The position numbers and the translations under genes are program-made. From contig JANDJK010000016.1 of assembly GCA_024330925.1 (NCBI GenBank), positions 1 to 38,801 on the forward strand: a stretch of 38,801 nt of DNA, in the 5' to 3' direction. Of the stretch, positions 10,301 through 18,376 are shown piece by piece. This stretch comes from Nitrospira sp. Lineage in GTDB: Bacteria > Nitrospirota > Nitrospiria > Nitrospirales > Nitrospiraceae. Numbering within the stretch: position 1 is the stretch's first letter; the number at the start of each line of letters is the position of its first letter. The notes under the pieces were generated by a model that was not told where the DNA came from, did not search any database, and saw only the letters and a list, made by a program, of their open reading frames with translations.

Positions 10301-10497
10301 GTGGCCGAGTCACAAGGTGACGTGATGGAGACTGCAGCATGGGAGGTGGACGACGGATACGCGCGGTGAAAAAAGCCGACTGGCGTGGCAATACGTTCAA
10401 AACGCCCGAAGTCCGCAATGCGATCCATCGTGTGCTGAGGGATAACGCGATCGTGGACCGCATCTTCGAGGTTGTGAAGGCGCAACGTGAGTACTGA
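7331..10497 (+). pseudogene. hsdR: Decayed type I restriction endonuclease subunit HsdR
   Basis: Fragments of an HsdR helicase-nuclease run in order through shifting plus frames. They include LKRRGH and KALFKLKKVAGL, VYGLLRYGVKIKPE, LVLYVNDVTLGMLE, NPLLRDLSQLCGKERLIEII, DFMVFDAGIKKTCRHNQYFG, TELDEQIEKV, VFVDECH, DGVVLDLRYEARDID, DMETCDQLKSGRGNAML, FDAPPSTYLY and IENNVRRLIIDEMAINPKYY, ending KAQREY. Intact HsdR translocates and cuts unmethylated DNA. In-frame stops and frameshifts are scattered throughout. The Walker A motif near 8245 is damaged, with the Lys of GSGKS lost. The first 200 bases (to about 7540) contain a short stretch ending in SAIDEELL whose relation to HsdR is unclear. Decay is as advanced as in hsdM, which argues against local sequencing error. 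Confidence 0.9.
10226..10255 (+). repeat. 15-bp tandem duplication inside decayed hsdR
   Basis: Two adjacent 15-base copies starting CTGTACGACAATCT differ only in the last base and encode LYDNL twice. It looks like a slippage duplication fixed after selection on the gene was lost. Confidence 0.7.
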
Positions 10498-11200
10498 GTC
10501 TTATCGGATTGTCGTGGGCGGCGTGCCGGTCGATGTCCGTCGCCGAGACATCAAGCCCCTGTCCATCGAGGTCTAGCCGCCGCCGGGAACGGTAAAGATC
10601 GCCGTGCCGCTCAGGCTGACGGATGAAGTGGTGTGTCTTGCGCTGGTTTCCCGCCGGGCTGAATTCGACGGCAGAAGGCAGCCTTCGAGGCGCAAGAGCG
10701 GCAGTCTGAGCGCGAGATGGTGAGCGGCGAAAATCATGACTTCCAGGGGAGACGCTCTCGCTGCATGTTCTCGATGGTCTGGCGAACAGGCAGCTTGTCG
10801 ACAATTTGGTCATCGAGCTCCGTGTGCGTCCCGACACTGATGCGGTCAAGCAGCGCGCCGTCCTGGCGCCGTGGTACCGGCAGCGTCTACGTGAAGCGAT
10901 CCCACCGCTTCTTGCAAAGTGGGAAGAGTGTGTCGGTGTCAAAATGGCCAAGGTGTGGAGCAAGACGATGAAGACCCGCTGAGGGAGCTACAATGAGGCC
11001 GCGCGTCGCATCTGGTTGAATCTAGAGCTGGCCAAGAAGGCACTAGCTTGCCTCGAATACATCTTGGTGGATGAGGGGGGATCTGGAACGGCGGCACAGC
11101 GAACGTTTTGAGGAATGGATGGACGCCCTCATGCCTACCTGGCGGTTCGCACGCGAGACTTTAAACCGGACGTCGCTCGCGCAGGGGGAAGGGAGACGGT
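10487..11200 (+). pseudogene. Decayed YgjP-like (DUF45) metallopeptidase of the restriction locus
   Basis: The GTG at 10487 overlaps the end of the hsdR frame by 11 bases and starts MSTESYRIVVGGVPVDV. Later pieces, in several frames, are VIELRVRPDT, LAPWYRQRLREAIPPLLAKW, AARRIWLNLELAKKALACLE, ERRHSERFEEWMDALMPTWR and ETLNRTSLAQ. This is the layout of YgjP/DUF45 zinc proteins that often follow hsdR in type I restriction operons. The expected HExxH zinc site after LEYILV is destroyed: the frame reads VDEGGSG and then shifts before ERRHSERF. It is dead in the same way as hsdM and hsdR. The end coordinate is approximate. Confidence 0.8.
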
Positions 11201-11382
11201 CCGCTTTTGCTGAGACACAGTACGGTTTGGCACCGTGTCCCACTGTCCCACATTCGCATGATCAAACGATCGGTTTGATTATGTCAGAGCCGATTGTTGT
11301 GCTGCTGAATCACGATCAGGTGTTCGATGCCACACACCAGCGCTCTGCGGAGACCGAGGAATGGCTACGGAGAAGCGAGAAT

Positions 11383-11458
11383 TGGTGGAGGGCACGGGAG
11401 TCGAACCCGCGACCCCGACGTTGCGAACGTCGTGCTCTCCCAACTGAGCTAGCCCCCC
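11383..11458 (-). tRNA. tRNA-Ala(CGC), CCA encoded
   Basis: A full cloverleaf folds on the minus strand. The acceptor stem is GGGGGGC/GCCCTCC and contains the G3-U70 pair that identifies tRNA-Ala. The D arm is GCTC/GAGC, the anticodon stem CGACG/CGTCG with loop TTCGCAA (anticodon CGC), and the T arm has TTCGACT. Discriminator A and CCA are encoded. The 3' end faces the decayed restriction locus. Confidence 0.97.
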
Positions 11459-11786
11459 ACGTTTGTCATCGATGCGAACCGAGCGCGTAAAAACCGGCAG
11501 GGTTAGCTGCGCGTGATTGCGCAACATGGAACCTGGGTTAGGAGAACGGGGAGGTGCCGCGCTCGGGTGCGCGGCTGCATTATACACAAGATGTTGGTTA
11601 GACTCCACCAGGTAAACTCATGGTGAGCACCATCAGTGTCGGGCATTTCTGATGGAAATGTGGCATCTTGTTCACTGTCGCGTGGCTGTTTCTTTTCTTC
11701 TCGGTCAGGCAGATAGAGATGGTCGTCGGACAATGAGGATCAGATGATGCCACCTCTTGAGGTGAGGCAGCGTGACCAAGAAGAAA
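11459..11786. other. Gene-free stretch between tRNA-Ala and the GGDEF gene
   Basis: No convincing gene. It holds the probable tRNA-Ala promoter and, between that and the tRNA, a 6-bp GC hairpin at 11557-11574 (CCGCGC/GCGCGG) that would lie in the tRNA leader. Confidence 0.5.
11579..11607 (-). promoter_or_regulatory. Probable promoter of tRNA-Ala
   Basis: On the minus strand a perfect TATAAT (11579-11584) is preceded after 17 bases by a poor -35 element TGGAGT (11602-11607). The sequence just downstream of the -10 is very GC-rich (GCAGCCGCGC), like the discriminators of stringently controlled stable-RNA promoters. It lies about 120 bases upstream of the tRNA. Confidence 0.45.
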
Positions 11787-12791
11787 TTAGCTACCTTGAG
11801 GATGGTGAAGCAAGGAGAGCGTGATTCCAGATTTGATGCGATTGCGCCCTTCTTGTTTGGCTTGATAGAGGGCCTGATCAGCGGACTTGATAAGTTCGGT
11901 TGGGGAGGTGTTTCGAGCCGGCACCATACAAGCGTAGCCCACGCTGATTGTAATCAGGCTGCCATCAACGTTTCTGATACCTAGGTTTTCGACACGGCGA
12001 CGCAGGTTTTCTGCGACCTGGGCTGCGCCTTCGATTGATGTGCCAGGCAGCACGATGGCGAATTCATCTCCTCCATACCGCGCTACCAGATCCCCAGGTC
12101 GGTTGACAGCGTTGGAGATAGTTGCTGAAATTCGCTTGAGGCACTCATCGCCTGCCATGTGTCCCTTGGTGTCGTTATAGGTTTTGAACTGGTCAATGTC
12201 AAACATGATGAGAGAGAGAGGTGTCGATTCCCGTGCTGCTCGCCGCCACTCTTGTTCCAAAAAATCATCAAACTGACGGCGATTGGTGATACCAGTCAGT
12301 CCGTCCAAACAGGAGAGGCGTAACAACAGTTGGTTAGCTTCTTGGAGTTGGCGCATGACCTCAAGGAGTTCTTGTTCCCGCGCACGCCGTCGCTCGATCT
12401 CATGGACCAAGCGCAGGACGGATCGGACTCTGGTTAACAACTCCATCTTGTTGATGGGCTTGGCGATGTAATCCATGGCACCGGCAGCAAATGCAAGTTG
12501 AAGGTCGGCTGGGTCTGTGTTGGCGGTAATTATGATGATGGGGGTATCCCGATAGCGAGTGACGGCCTTGATCCTGCGACAGGCCTCGATTCCGCTGGTG
12601 TGGGGCATAATGAGATCCATCAGAATAAGGTTGACCTGGTCAGGGGGCTGTTTGTCCCCTTCTACTCCCAGGTACTCAAAAGCTGTGGCCGCGGATTCGG
12701 TTGCGACGATGTCTTCGTACCCGGCTGATGACAGGATAGTTTGCAACAATTCGCGGTCGTCCTGCGAATCGTCTACGATGAGGATGCTCAT
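11787..12791 (-). CDS. Response regulator with GGDEF diguanylate cyclase domain
   Basis: A 334-residue receiver-GGDEF protein that should make cyclic di-GMP when phosphorylated. The ATG at 12791 was chosen because it starts directly at MSILIVDDS and has AGAGGT upstream; an in-frame start 13 codons earlier is less likely. The receiver has acidic Asp7 and Asp8, phospho-acceptor Asp59 (LILMD) and Lys111 (AKP). A charged helix links it to the cyclase domain. The active-site loop is YGGDEF at 239-244, and an inhibitory I-site RPGD lies at 231-234, five residues before GGDEF. All key residues are present, so activity and product inhibition are expected. It sits 39 bases downstream of another receiver gene, probably in one operon. 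Confidence 0.92.
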   Translation of the reverse strand: MSILIVDDSQDDRELLQTILSSAGYEDIVATESAATAFEYLGVEGDKQPPDQVNLILMDLIMPHTSGIEACRRIKAVTRYRDTPIIIITANTDPADLQLAFAAGAMDYIAKPINKMELLTRVRSVLRLVHEIERRRAREQELLEVMRQLQEANQLLLRLSCLDGLTGITNRRQFDDFLEQEWRRAARESTPLSLIMFDIDQFKTYNDTKGHMAGDECLKRISATISNAVNRPGDLVARYGGDEFAIVLPGTSIEGAAQVAENLRRRVENLGIRNVDGSLITISVGYACMVPARNTSPTELIKSADQALYQAKQEGRNRIKSGITLSLLHHPQGS

Positions 12792-12830
12792 ACCTCTACA
12801 CTCAGGCCACGCTGGGTCGAATCCTAGCAA

Positions 12831-13469
12831 CTACTCCTGGCAAAAACCAGGATAAAGCTTTTTGATGCATGATTCACAGAGGCCGTGGCTGAACTGGATT
12901 TCGGAGTGTGTGCTGAAGTATTCTTCGATGCGCTGCCACAGGCCGTCGTCGGTGCGGATGTTTTTGCAGGAAGCGCAGATGGGAATCAAGCCGCGGAGGA
13001 CCTTGACTTCTTGGAGCGCCCGCTGAAGCTCTTCATTGCTGCGCCGCAGGTCAGCTTCCCGCTCTTTCCGACAATCCATTTCGCGTTTGAGCGTCAGCGC
13101 CGAGGTCACACGAGCTAGCAGTTCAACGTTGTTGACTGGCTTTGAGATGTAGTCCATGGCCCCAGCCGAGAAAGCCTCGCTCAAGTCCTCGGAGCTGTTC
13201 CGTGCTGTTACCATGATGATCGGGATGTCACGGAGGTGCGATCGCTGCTTGATCAACCGGCAGGCATCTATACCGTTGAGGCCTGGCATGAGAATGTCCA
13301 TCAGGATTAATTCTATGGGAGGGGGTGACGAATCTGTCTCAAAAGCCAAGACAGAAAAAGCAGCCTGAGCAGAGTCGGCGGTCAAAATGTCGGTATGGCC
13401 GGCCCGCGCTAAGACAGTGCGGAGGAGGACCTGCTGGTCTGGGGAATCGTCCACAATGAGAATAGCCAT
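12831..13469 (-). CDS. Response regulator with coiled segment and Cys-rich C-terminal motif
   Basis: A 212-residue protein. The start at 13469 gives MAILIVDDSP directly; an upstream in-frame start would add 20 unlikely residues. Receiver residues are Asp7 and Asp8, Asp58 (LILMD) and Lys110 (SKP). Residues about 130-160 are highly charged and probably form a coiled coil (REMDCRKEREADLRRSNEEL). The end carries ICASCKNIR (Cys165, Cys168) and LCESCIKKLYP (Cys198, Cys201), a paired CxxC arrangement suggesting a bound metal. The receiver is very similar in style to that of the adjacent GGDEF regulator, as if duplicated. The output of the Cys-rich tail is unknown; metal or redox sensing is a guess. 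Confidence 0.85.
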   Translation of the reverse strand: MAILIVDDSPDQQVLLRTVLARAGHTDILTADSAQAAFSVLAFETDSSPPPIELILMDILMPGLNGIDACRLIKQRSHLRDIPIIMVTARNSSEDLSEAFSAGAMDYISKPVNNVELLARVTSALTLKREMDCRKEREADLRRSNEELQRALQEVKVLRGLIPICASCKNIRTDDGLWQRIEEYFSTHSEIQFSHGLCESCIKKLYPGFCQE

Positions 13470-13562
13470 TGGTGTCGGATCAATTGGTGTTGGAAGAGAT
13501 CCCGTACACTGTCCGGCCTTGGCAAGCACCGTGTTCTCAGGTACACACGTAAGTATAGCAGG

Positions 13563-14009
13563 TTATGAGAGCTTGGTCCGAACGAGACCACTGACCCTTT
13601 TGCCATCTACGGGTCGTCCCGCGAGGCGGCTCATGACCGTTTTTATGACCCTTCCCATGTCCTTGAGGGACCGAGCGTCCGTTTCCACAATAACTGACTC
13701 AATGAGGGTCTCAATTTCTTTGTCAGAAACTGCTTGGGGTAGATAGGTTTCGATGATCGCGACTTGTTGTTGTTCTTTCTCAGCTAAGTCGAGACGGCCG
13801 GCTTTTTGGTATTGTGTGATTGACTCGCGACGTTGCTTGATGAGTGTTGTCATGAGGCGAGTCATTTCGGCGTCATCCAAATCTTTTTTTAATTCTAATT
13901 CTTTGTTCAGGATGGCGGCTTTGATCAAACGAATGACGTCCATCCGAAGCTGGTCCCGTGATTTTATGGCGAGCTTGAGATCTTCCGCTAAACGATTGCG
14001 CAACGACAT
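13563..14009 (-). CDS. yqeY: GatB/YqeY domain protein
   Basis: A 148-residue protein of the YqeY family, related to the tail domain of GatB of the tRNA-dependent amidotransferase. Typical features are the start MSLRNRLAEDLKLAIKSRD, a LRLIKAAILNKE-like helix (here VIRLIKAAILNKELELKK), TLIKQRRESITQYQKAGR, YLPQAVSDKEI and the end DMGRVIKTVMSRLAGRPVDG. The start at 14009 has a strong Shine-Dalgarno (CAGGAG) seven bases upstream. The longer in-frame extension upstream is Pro-rich and not part of the family. The cellular role of free-standing YqeY is not firmly known. Confidence 0.93.
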   Translation of the reverse strand: MSLRNRLAEDLKLAIKSRDQLRMDVIRLIKAAILNKELELKKDLDDAEMTRLMTTLIKQRRESITQYQKAGRLDLAEKEQQQVAIIETYLPQAVSDKEIETLIESVIVETDARSLKDMGRVIKTVMSRLAGRPVDGKRVSGLVRTKLS

Positions 14010-14226
14010 CCTCTTACTCCTGGGCAAGACAGTCAATGGCTGATGTCCACCATACTGCGTCTTCGTACTTGAGTCAATGATCGGTGATACCATGGCATTC
14101 TTGAGGGAGGAAAGATAAGATGGCGGAGGGGGACCGAAGGGCCGTTGTGGAGGGTCCCTCAAAAGCAAGGCACGTGAGAGATACATTGTTCGGAGTGAAA
14201 GGATGCTCGTGCTTGAAGGAGGGGGG

Positions 14227-14460
14227 ATGAAGTCAAACAAAGCTGGTCAGCAATGGTGGCGTGCAGGGGGAGCTGTGTGGGTCATGGTGTGCACGTGGGG
14301 ACTGGCTGCCTGCTCGGGTACTCCGCCCAAGCCGTCTTCACCACTGATCGCACCGGATGAGGTTCGGAGTCACGCGGATCGGGCCTTTGACCGGTTGAAG
14401 CAGGAAGAGCGGGAGCGAGCGGGGCAGGAGACCCCTCATCCCTTGGTGCCATCTCGCTGA
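14227..14460 (+). CDS. Small lipoprotein
   Basis: A 77-residue protein with a signal peptide ending in the lipobox LAAC (Cys29), followed by a Pro/Ser stretch and a charged helix (RSHADRAFDRLKQEERERAG). The start at 14227 is fixed by GGAGGGGGG immediately upstream. It should be a lipid-anchored envelope protein; no family is recognised. It diverges from yqeY. Confidence 0.7.
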   Translation: MKSNKAGQQWWRAGGAVWVMVCTWGLAACSGTPPKPSSPLIAPDEVRSHADRAFDRLKQEERERAGQETPHPLVPSR

Positions 14461-14687
14461 TGGACTCCGCCACGGCGCCCCCAACCAATTTTCTGAGCCA
14501 AAGGAGTTGGGTGTTGCTCTTCGCCTTTTCGACTACCAGGAATGGGCCGATTAGCATCCGCCTTTCCCGTCAACAGTCAAGAGGGAGGGGTCTTTTGTTG
14601 AGCGAACAGAACCGAGAATATCTCGCGGCAACTCTGTCGCCGCCTTGTTATTGATCCGTCGGGGCACCCTCATTAGCATGTTTTTGT

Positions 14688-15341
14688 ATGAGAACCTTTG
14701 GCAGAATTGGTAGGCAGTGTTCTGTTGCACTCTGGGTGGGGGCTCTGTTGGGGGAGTGCTTCGTAGCGGTCAATGAGGCGAGGGAGTTATTGGCTCCGAA
14801 AGAGCAGGACATAACAGAGGTCGGTGTCATACAAGGCCCCTCGTTCGATAGACAAGAGGAGGGAGTCCCTCAATCCCTATTTACCTGGATCACTGTGGCA
14901 AAGGGGTACGAAGTTGAATGGGATACCTTCGGACGGCAGGGGTGGTACACGCAAGATCCCCGGCTCAGACCGATTGAGCCGGGGGCTGTGTTTCCTCCCG
15001 AAATCCCGGCTATCTATATTGTGTTTGAAGTGGCGCCGCTCGAAGAGCCTGCGCAGTTTGGGGTGCAATGGTTTCTGGAAGGGCCGAATGGTATGAGTTC
15101 TAGCCCAGCGGGCAAAGATGTTCTGGAGCTACCAGGGCATGAACGATACGGGTTCCTTGAGCTTAAGCGAACAGGTGCGAGATGGACAATCGGCAATTAC
15201 CTGGCGAAAATTTTCATCGCTCCCTTGGGGCAACAACCATTTCACGCTGTGAATCACGTGGGGACTCTCCGTTTTACGATTGTCGATTCTCTGCCAAGTG
15301 GCGATCCTCCATCCACGAATCCGCTGACGCCTCCTCAGTAA
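14688..15341 (+). CDS. Exported protein of unknown function
   Basis: A 217-residue protein with a hydrophobic N-terminus (residues about 11-28, CSVALWVGALLGECFVAV) that is probably a signal peptide. The mature part looks beta-rich. Aromatic and Pro-rich segments include EVEWDTFGRQGWYTQDPRL and FPPEIPAIYIVFEV, and there is a Pro-rich tail. No domain is recognised. The ATG has no clear ribosome-binding site. The next gene follows closely on the same strand. Confidence 0.65.
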   Translation: MRTFGRIGRQCSVALWVGALLGECFVAVNEARELLAPKEQDITEVGVIQGPSFDRQEEGVPQSLFTWITVAKGYEVEWDTFGRQGWYTQDPRLRPIEPGAVFPPEIPAIYIVFEVAPLEEPAQFGVQWFLEGPNGMSSSPAGKDVLELPGHERYGFLELKRTGARWTIGNYLAKIFIAPLGQQPFHAVNHVGTLRFTIVDSLPSGDPPSTNPLTPPQ

Positions 15342-15362
15342 GGGAGCTTAAGAGTGGGAGGA

Positions 15363-15671
15363 ATGCATGAAGGGACTATGACAAAGGAAAAACGTGTCCG
15401 CATCACTGATCCTCAAAAATTAGCCCTCCTCTATGAACGATTTCAGGAAGTCTGCTTGGTGGAAAAGGAAGTGTGGAAGGATGTGTTCCTGCCGCGCGAT
15501 ATCTCGGTAGGGCCTGTCCTGACTCAGCTTCACGATCGGTATGAAGTGGAGATCGATGATCCGTGTGTTGAAGCGATCTTGGACGCGGCTATTCTCAGGG
15601 GCCGAGAAGCGCTGGGCGCGGCCATTAATCAGTACCGCGCCCATCTCTCATTTTGGAAGAAAACCCCTTAG
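15363..15671 (+). CDS. Small conserved-looking protein of unknown function
   Basis: About 100 residues, acidic and helical, with no cysteines beyond two and no membrane segment. The start is uncertain: GTG 15354, ATG 15363 and ATG 15378 (MTKEKRVRI) are in frame, and GGGAGGA at 15356-15362 is too close to ATG 15363 but could serve ATG 15378. The stop overlaps the convergent htpX gene by four bases. No family is recognised. Confidence 0.55.
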   Translation: MHEGTMTKEKRVRITDPQKLALLYERFQEVCLVEKEVWKDVFLPRDISVGPVLTQLHDRYEVEIDDPCVEAILDAAILRGREALGAAINQYRAHLSFWKKTP

Positions 15672-16555
15672 AGCCGTTCCAGTGCTGCAATCCGTGCCTC
15701 GATTGGAGGGTGAGTGGCGAACAGGCTCAGGAATCCGCCAGATTTCCCAGAAATCTTCATGGTTGCTAGTGCGTCTTGGGTCGAGTACTCGAACTGGGTG
15801 CGGTTGATCCAACGATCGATTGCGCGAAGAGCGTTGATCATGGATTCTTTTCCGTACACCTTAGCGGCAAAGGCGTCGGCTCCAAATTCGCGACGACGGG
15901 AGAACCAACTGATCAAAATTGATGCGAGGATACTCACGACGATCTGTAGGACCATCGAGAGAGCAAATCCAAGGGCCGCCTGGTCTCGTTCGGCGAAGAC
16001 CCGTCGTACCCACATGGCAATGTAGTACACGAAGGTGTTCATCAATCCGGCCAAGACGGTGGTAGCAAACATGTCTCCATTGAACACATGACCCATTTCG
16101 TGGGCCAGGACCGCCTTGACCTCATCCTCGCGTAGGTTCTCAAGCAGACCGGTTGAAACAGCAACCATTGAGTTATTCCGGCTGGGACCTGTGGCAAAGG
16201 CGTTGGGGTCTGGGGATGCATAGATCCAGACTTCTGGCATGGCAATGCCCAACCGTTGTGCGATTTCTTGCACGGTGCGATAGATGACCTGTTCCGCGTA
16301 AGAGCGGGGCTGGGTAATTTGCCGACAGTCCAACATCGCGCGGGCCATCTGTTTGGAGAATGCCAAGCTGATGAAGGCACCACCGAATCCAAATACCGCA
16401 GCCCATACTAATGTCGAGAGATCAACTGATCCCCGGAGGTCGATGCCGAACATCGGCAGAATTACATTCAGCAGAAGCGGCACGGTGACAGAAAGTGTCA
16501 CCATGATGAGAATATTGGCAATAAGCAGCAGAACTATTCCTTTCATCCATTTCAT
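15668..16555 (-). CDS. htpX: Membrane zinc protease HtpX
   Basis: An M48-family inner-membrane protease that degrades misfolded membrane proteins. The 295-residue protein starts at 16555, where AAGGAGGG lies nine bases upstream. Two N-terminal hydrophobic segments (IVLLLIANILIMV and LVWAAVFGFGGAFISLAF) are followed by the zinc site HEMGH at 152-156. Two more membrane segments come next, then RRREFGADAFA with the third ligand Glu223. Length and order match HtpX. All catalytic residues are intact. Confidence 0.96.
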   Translation of the reverse strand: MKWMKGIVLLLIANILIMVTLSVTVPLLLNVILPMFGIDLRGSVDLSTLVWAAVFGFGGAFISLAFSKQMARAMLDCRQITQPRSYAEQVIYRTVQEIAQRLGIAMPEVWIYASPDPNAFATGPSRNNSMVAVSTGLLENLREDEVKAVLAHEMGHVFNGDMFATTVLAGLMNTFVYYIAMWVRRVFAERDQAALGFALSMVLQIVVSILASILISWFSRRREFGADAFAAKVYGKESMINALRAIDRWINRTQFEYSTQDALATMKISGKSGGFLSLFATHPPIEARIAALERL

Positions 16556-16596
16556 AGATACCCTCCTTCTCACTCACAAGGTGAGCGACGGAATCT

Positions 16597-16602
16597 ATTA
16601 TA
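16597..16602 (-). promoter_or_regulatory. -10 element of the htpX promoter
   Basis: A consensus TATAAT on the minus strand, 41 bases upstream of the htpX ATG. The -35 region is weak. Between it and the ribosome-binding site is a small hairpin (CTCAC-CTT-GTGAG) that could influence leader folding. The rest of the 16603-16894 stretch up to the next gene shows no other feature. Confidence 0.4.
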
Positions 16603-16894
16603 CCTAAAAAATCTCTCGTGATCCGATAGGTAACGTAGCTTTTCTGCCAGGGCAACGGAAGCCGCACTGAGCCTCTGAGGGAGAATAAGACTGTACAGCC
16701 CGAAGTCAAGAGCGGACTCTTTCCTCTACAAAGGGCCAGGTGCGCGTCGTTGCGCCAGGCATACCCACGATTGACCATCCCCTGGTCTTGCGGTACAAAG
16801 AACTATGCTTCAATGGTGGGGTCCATGCTCTCCTGATTTCCTAAAAGTGCGAGGAAGAGAGGCCAATTCTGTGCGTCAGCAAGGAGGGAAAGAG

Positions 16895-17935
16895 GTGGCG
16901 ACGGACCACGGCCCCCCCCCTCTTCTGCGCGACCTGCTCAAACGAGTATCGCGGCTTTTCTATACGACGTTGGTCATTGTCCCGCCTAATGTCCGTCATC
17001 AAGTTGGTGTAGCGTATCTGTTGGCTCGAGCGGCCGATACGATTGCGGATACCGACCTCATCGAACGGCCTCGCCGTCTGGAGATCCTGAACCGATTTCA
17101 AGCGCAATGTGCCAATGAGTCTGTCGCCTGGAATGAGTTGCGGTGTATTCAGCAAGCAGTTGGGCCGCTTCAGACTGACTCGGCCGAGCGGATGTTGCTG
17201 GAGCGATTGGATGAAGTGTTTCGTTTGTTTCTGGAGTGTTCGCCGGAAGACCGTCGCTTGATCCGCAAGCTGATGGTGACCATCACCCGGGGAATGGAGA
17301 TAGACCTGCGAGTCTTTTCAGGTCATAACACCAGCGAGGTTCGGGCATTTCAGACCGTCGAGGAACTTGACCGATACACCTACCATGTCGCTGGTTGCGT
17401 AGGTGAGTTTTGGACGGCGCTGATGTGCGCGCATCGGAGGGCGTTGGCATCCTGGAACGTGGAGCACATGGCGTTGGTCGGTGTGCGGTTTGGCAAGGGG
17501 CTGCAATTGACCAACATTCTGAAGGATGTTGCCCATGATCTCCAAAGAGGGCGCTGCTACGTGCCAGCATGCATGTTGGCCGAAGAGGGGTTGAAGCCTC
17601 ACGACCTGCTGGATCCAGCAAATCTTGCGCGTTTTCGGCCAGTCATGGTTAGGCTCGTGCGTCTGGCAGTCGAACACCTTGATCAAGGCTGGCTCTACAC
17701 GATGGCGATTCCCCGCTACGAGACAAGACTAAGGCTCTCGTGCATGTGGCCTATTTTGTCAGCTGGGGAGTCGCTCAAGCTGGTGCTCAAATCTCCAGAC
17801 CTGTTACACCCTACCGTGAAGGTTAAGATTCCTCGCCGGACGGTCTATCAAATGATGGCCTTGACTACAGGCACGGTTGCCTGTGGATATGCCGGGACTG
17901 CGTACTGGGGATACTTACGCAAGCAACTTGTCTAA
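16895..17935 (+). CDS. Squalene/phytoene synthase family protein, squalene-synthase-like
   Basis: A 346-residue isoprenoid head-to-head condensing enzyme. The GTG at 16895 is preferred because AAGGAGGG lies six bases upstream; an ATG at 16805 would add 30 residues of poor character. Two Asp-rich Mg-diphosphate sites are present: DTIAD (48-52) and NILKDVAHDLQRGRCYVP with Asp211 and Asp215. YTYHVAGCVGEFW matches the conserved squalene synthase segment. The C-terminus has a hydrophobic stretch (MMALTTGTVACGYAGTAYWG), a probable membrane anchor as in eukaryotic-type squalene synthases. The substrate is likely farnesyl diphosphate feeding hopanoid synthesis, but no hpn genes are adjacent, so the exact product is inferred. 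Confidence 0.85.
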   Translation: MATDHGPPPLLRDLLKRVSRLFYTTLVIVPPNVRHQVGVAYLLARAADTIADTDLIERPRRLEILNRFQAQCANESVAWNELRCIQQAVGPLQTDSAERMLLERLDEVFRLFLECSPEDRRLIRKLMVTITRGMEIDLRVFSGHNTSEVRAFQTVEELDRYTYHVAGCVGEFWTALMCAHRRALASWNVEHMALVGVRFGKGLQLTNILKDVAHDLQRGRCYVPACMLAEEGLKPHDLLDPANLARFRPVMVRLVRLAVEHLDQGWLYTMAIPRYETRLRLSCMWPILSAGESLKLVLKSPDLLHPTVKVKIPRRTVYQMMALTTGTVACGYAGTAYWGYLRKQLV

Positions 17936-18073
17936 AGCCAGCGAGTGCAAAACCGAACCGTTCTGCTACGGACTGAAAAGAAGAAGGGGGTACGCGTGTT
18001 GCCGTACACAAGCTCCGCGCCTGCAACTGGTCCAGAGGGTCCGGAAGGGGGCTGGGTGCAGGGGGGAAACGCG

Positions 18074-18376
18074 TTACTTTTTTTGCGGCTCCAGTAGTTT
18101 CTCCCCTTTCTTAAAGACACTGTAAATGGCATGAGATGGGCAAGCGTCGAGACATAGACGACAGCTTTCTACGCAACGCGACGCATCAAATTTGTAGGGT
18201 GGAGTGGATAACCATGCGCCTGTCGGGCAGATCGGTACGCAAATGGCCTGATGGGTGCAACGGTCAGGATGTCGAACAAGGTGATCGCGGACAACCATCA
18301 TGGGAGTCACTCCTTCAAAGAGAGCTTGTGAAAAGATCTCAAACATGTTTTTGGTTGACGGGCCAGTCACTTCCAT
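18074..18376 (-). CDS. Ferredoxin-like Fe-S protein with an atypical Cys pattern
   Basis: A 100-residue bacterial-type ferredoxin. The first motif is Cys40-x5-Cys46-x3-Cys50-Pro (CTHQAICVPICP) and the second is Cys68-x3-Cys72-x2-Cys75-x3-Cys79-Pro (CVESCRLCLDACP). There are seven cysteines instead of eight: the second Cys of the first CxxCxxC is missing. The pattern resembles 7Fe ferredoxins, with one 3Fe-4S or labile cluster, but the C-x3-C spacing in the second motif is also unusual. A 38-residue N-terminal extension precedes the clusters. The start overlaps the upstream gene by ten bases. It is probably an electron carrier of the same small cluster; the partner is unknown. Confidence 0.8.
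   Translation of the reverse strand: MEVTGPSTKNMFEIFSQALFEGVTPMMVVRDHLVRHPDRCTHQAICVPICPTGAWLSTPPYKFDASRCVESCRLCLDACPSHAIYSVFKKGEKLLEPQKK

Noticed and set aside
5979..11200. Multiple separate small genes in the restriction region
   Set aside because: Pieces line up in order with HsdM, HsdR and YgjP in changing frames, so they are fragments of three genes.
11503..11733. Minus-strand 76-codon frame between tRNA-Ala and the GGDEF gene
   Set aside because: TTG start with no ribosome-binding site, overlaps the tRNA promoter and has no homology.
14460..14654. 64-codon frame after the small lipoprotein
   Set aside because: Start overlaps a stop by one base, composition is poor and no ribosome-binding site is present.
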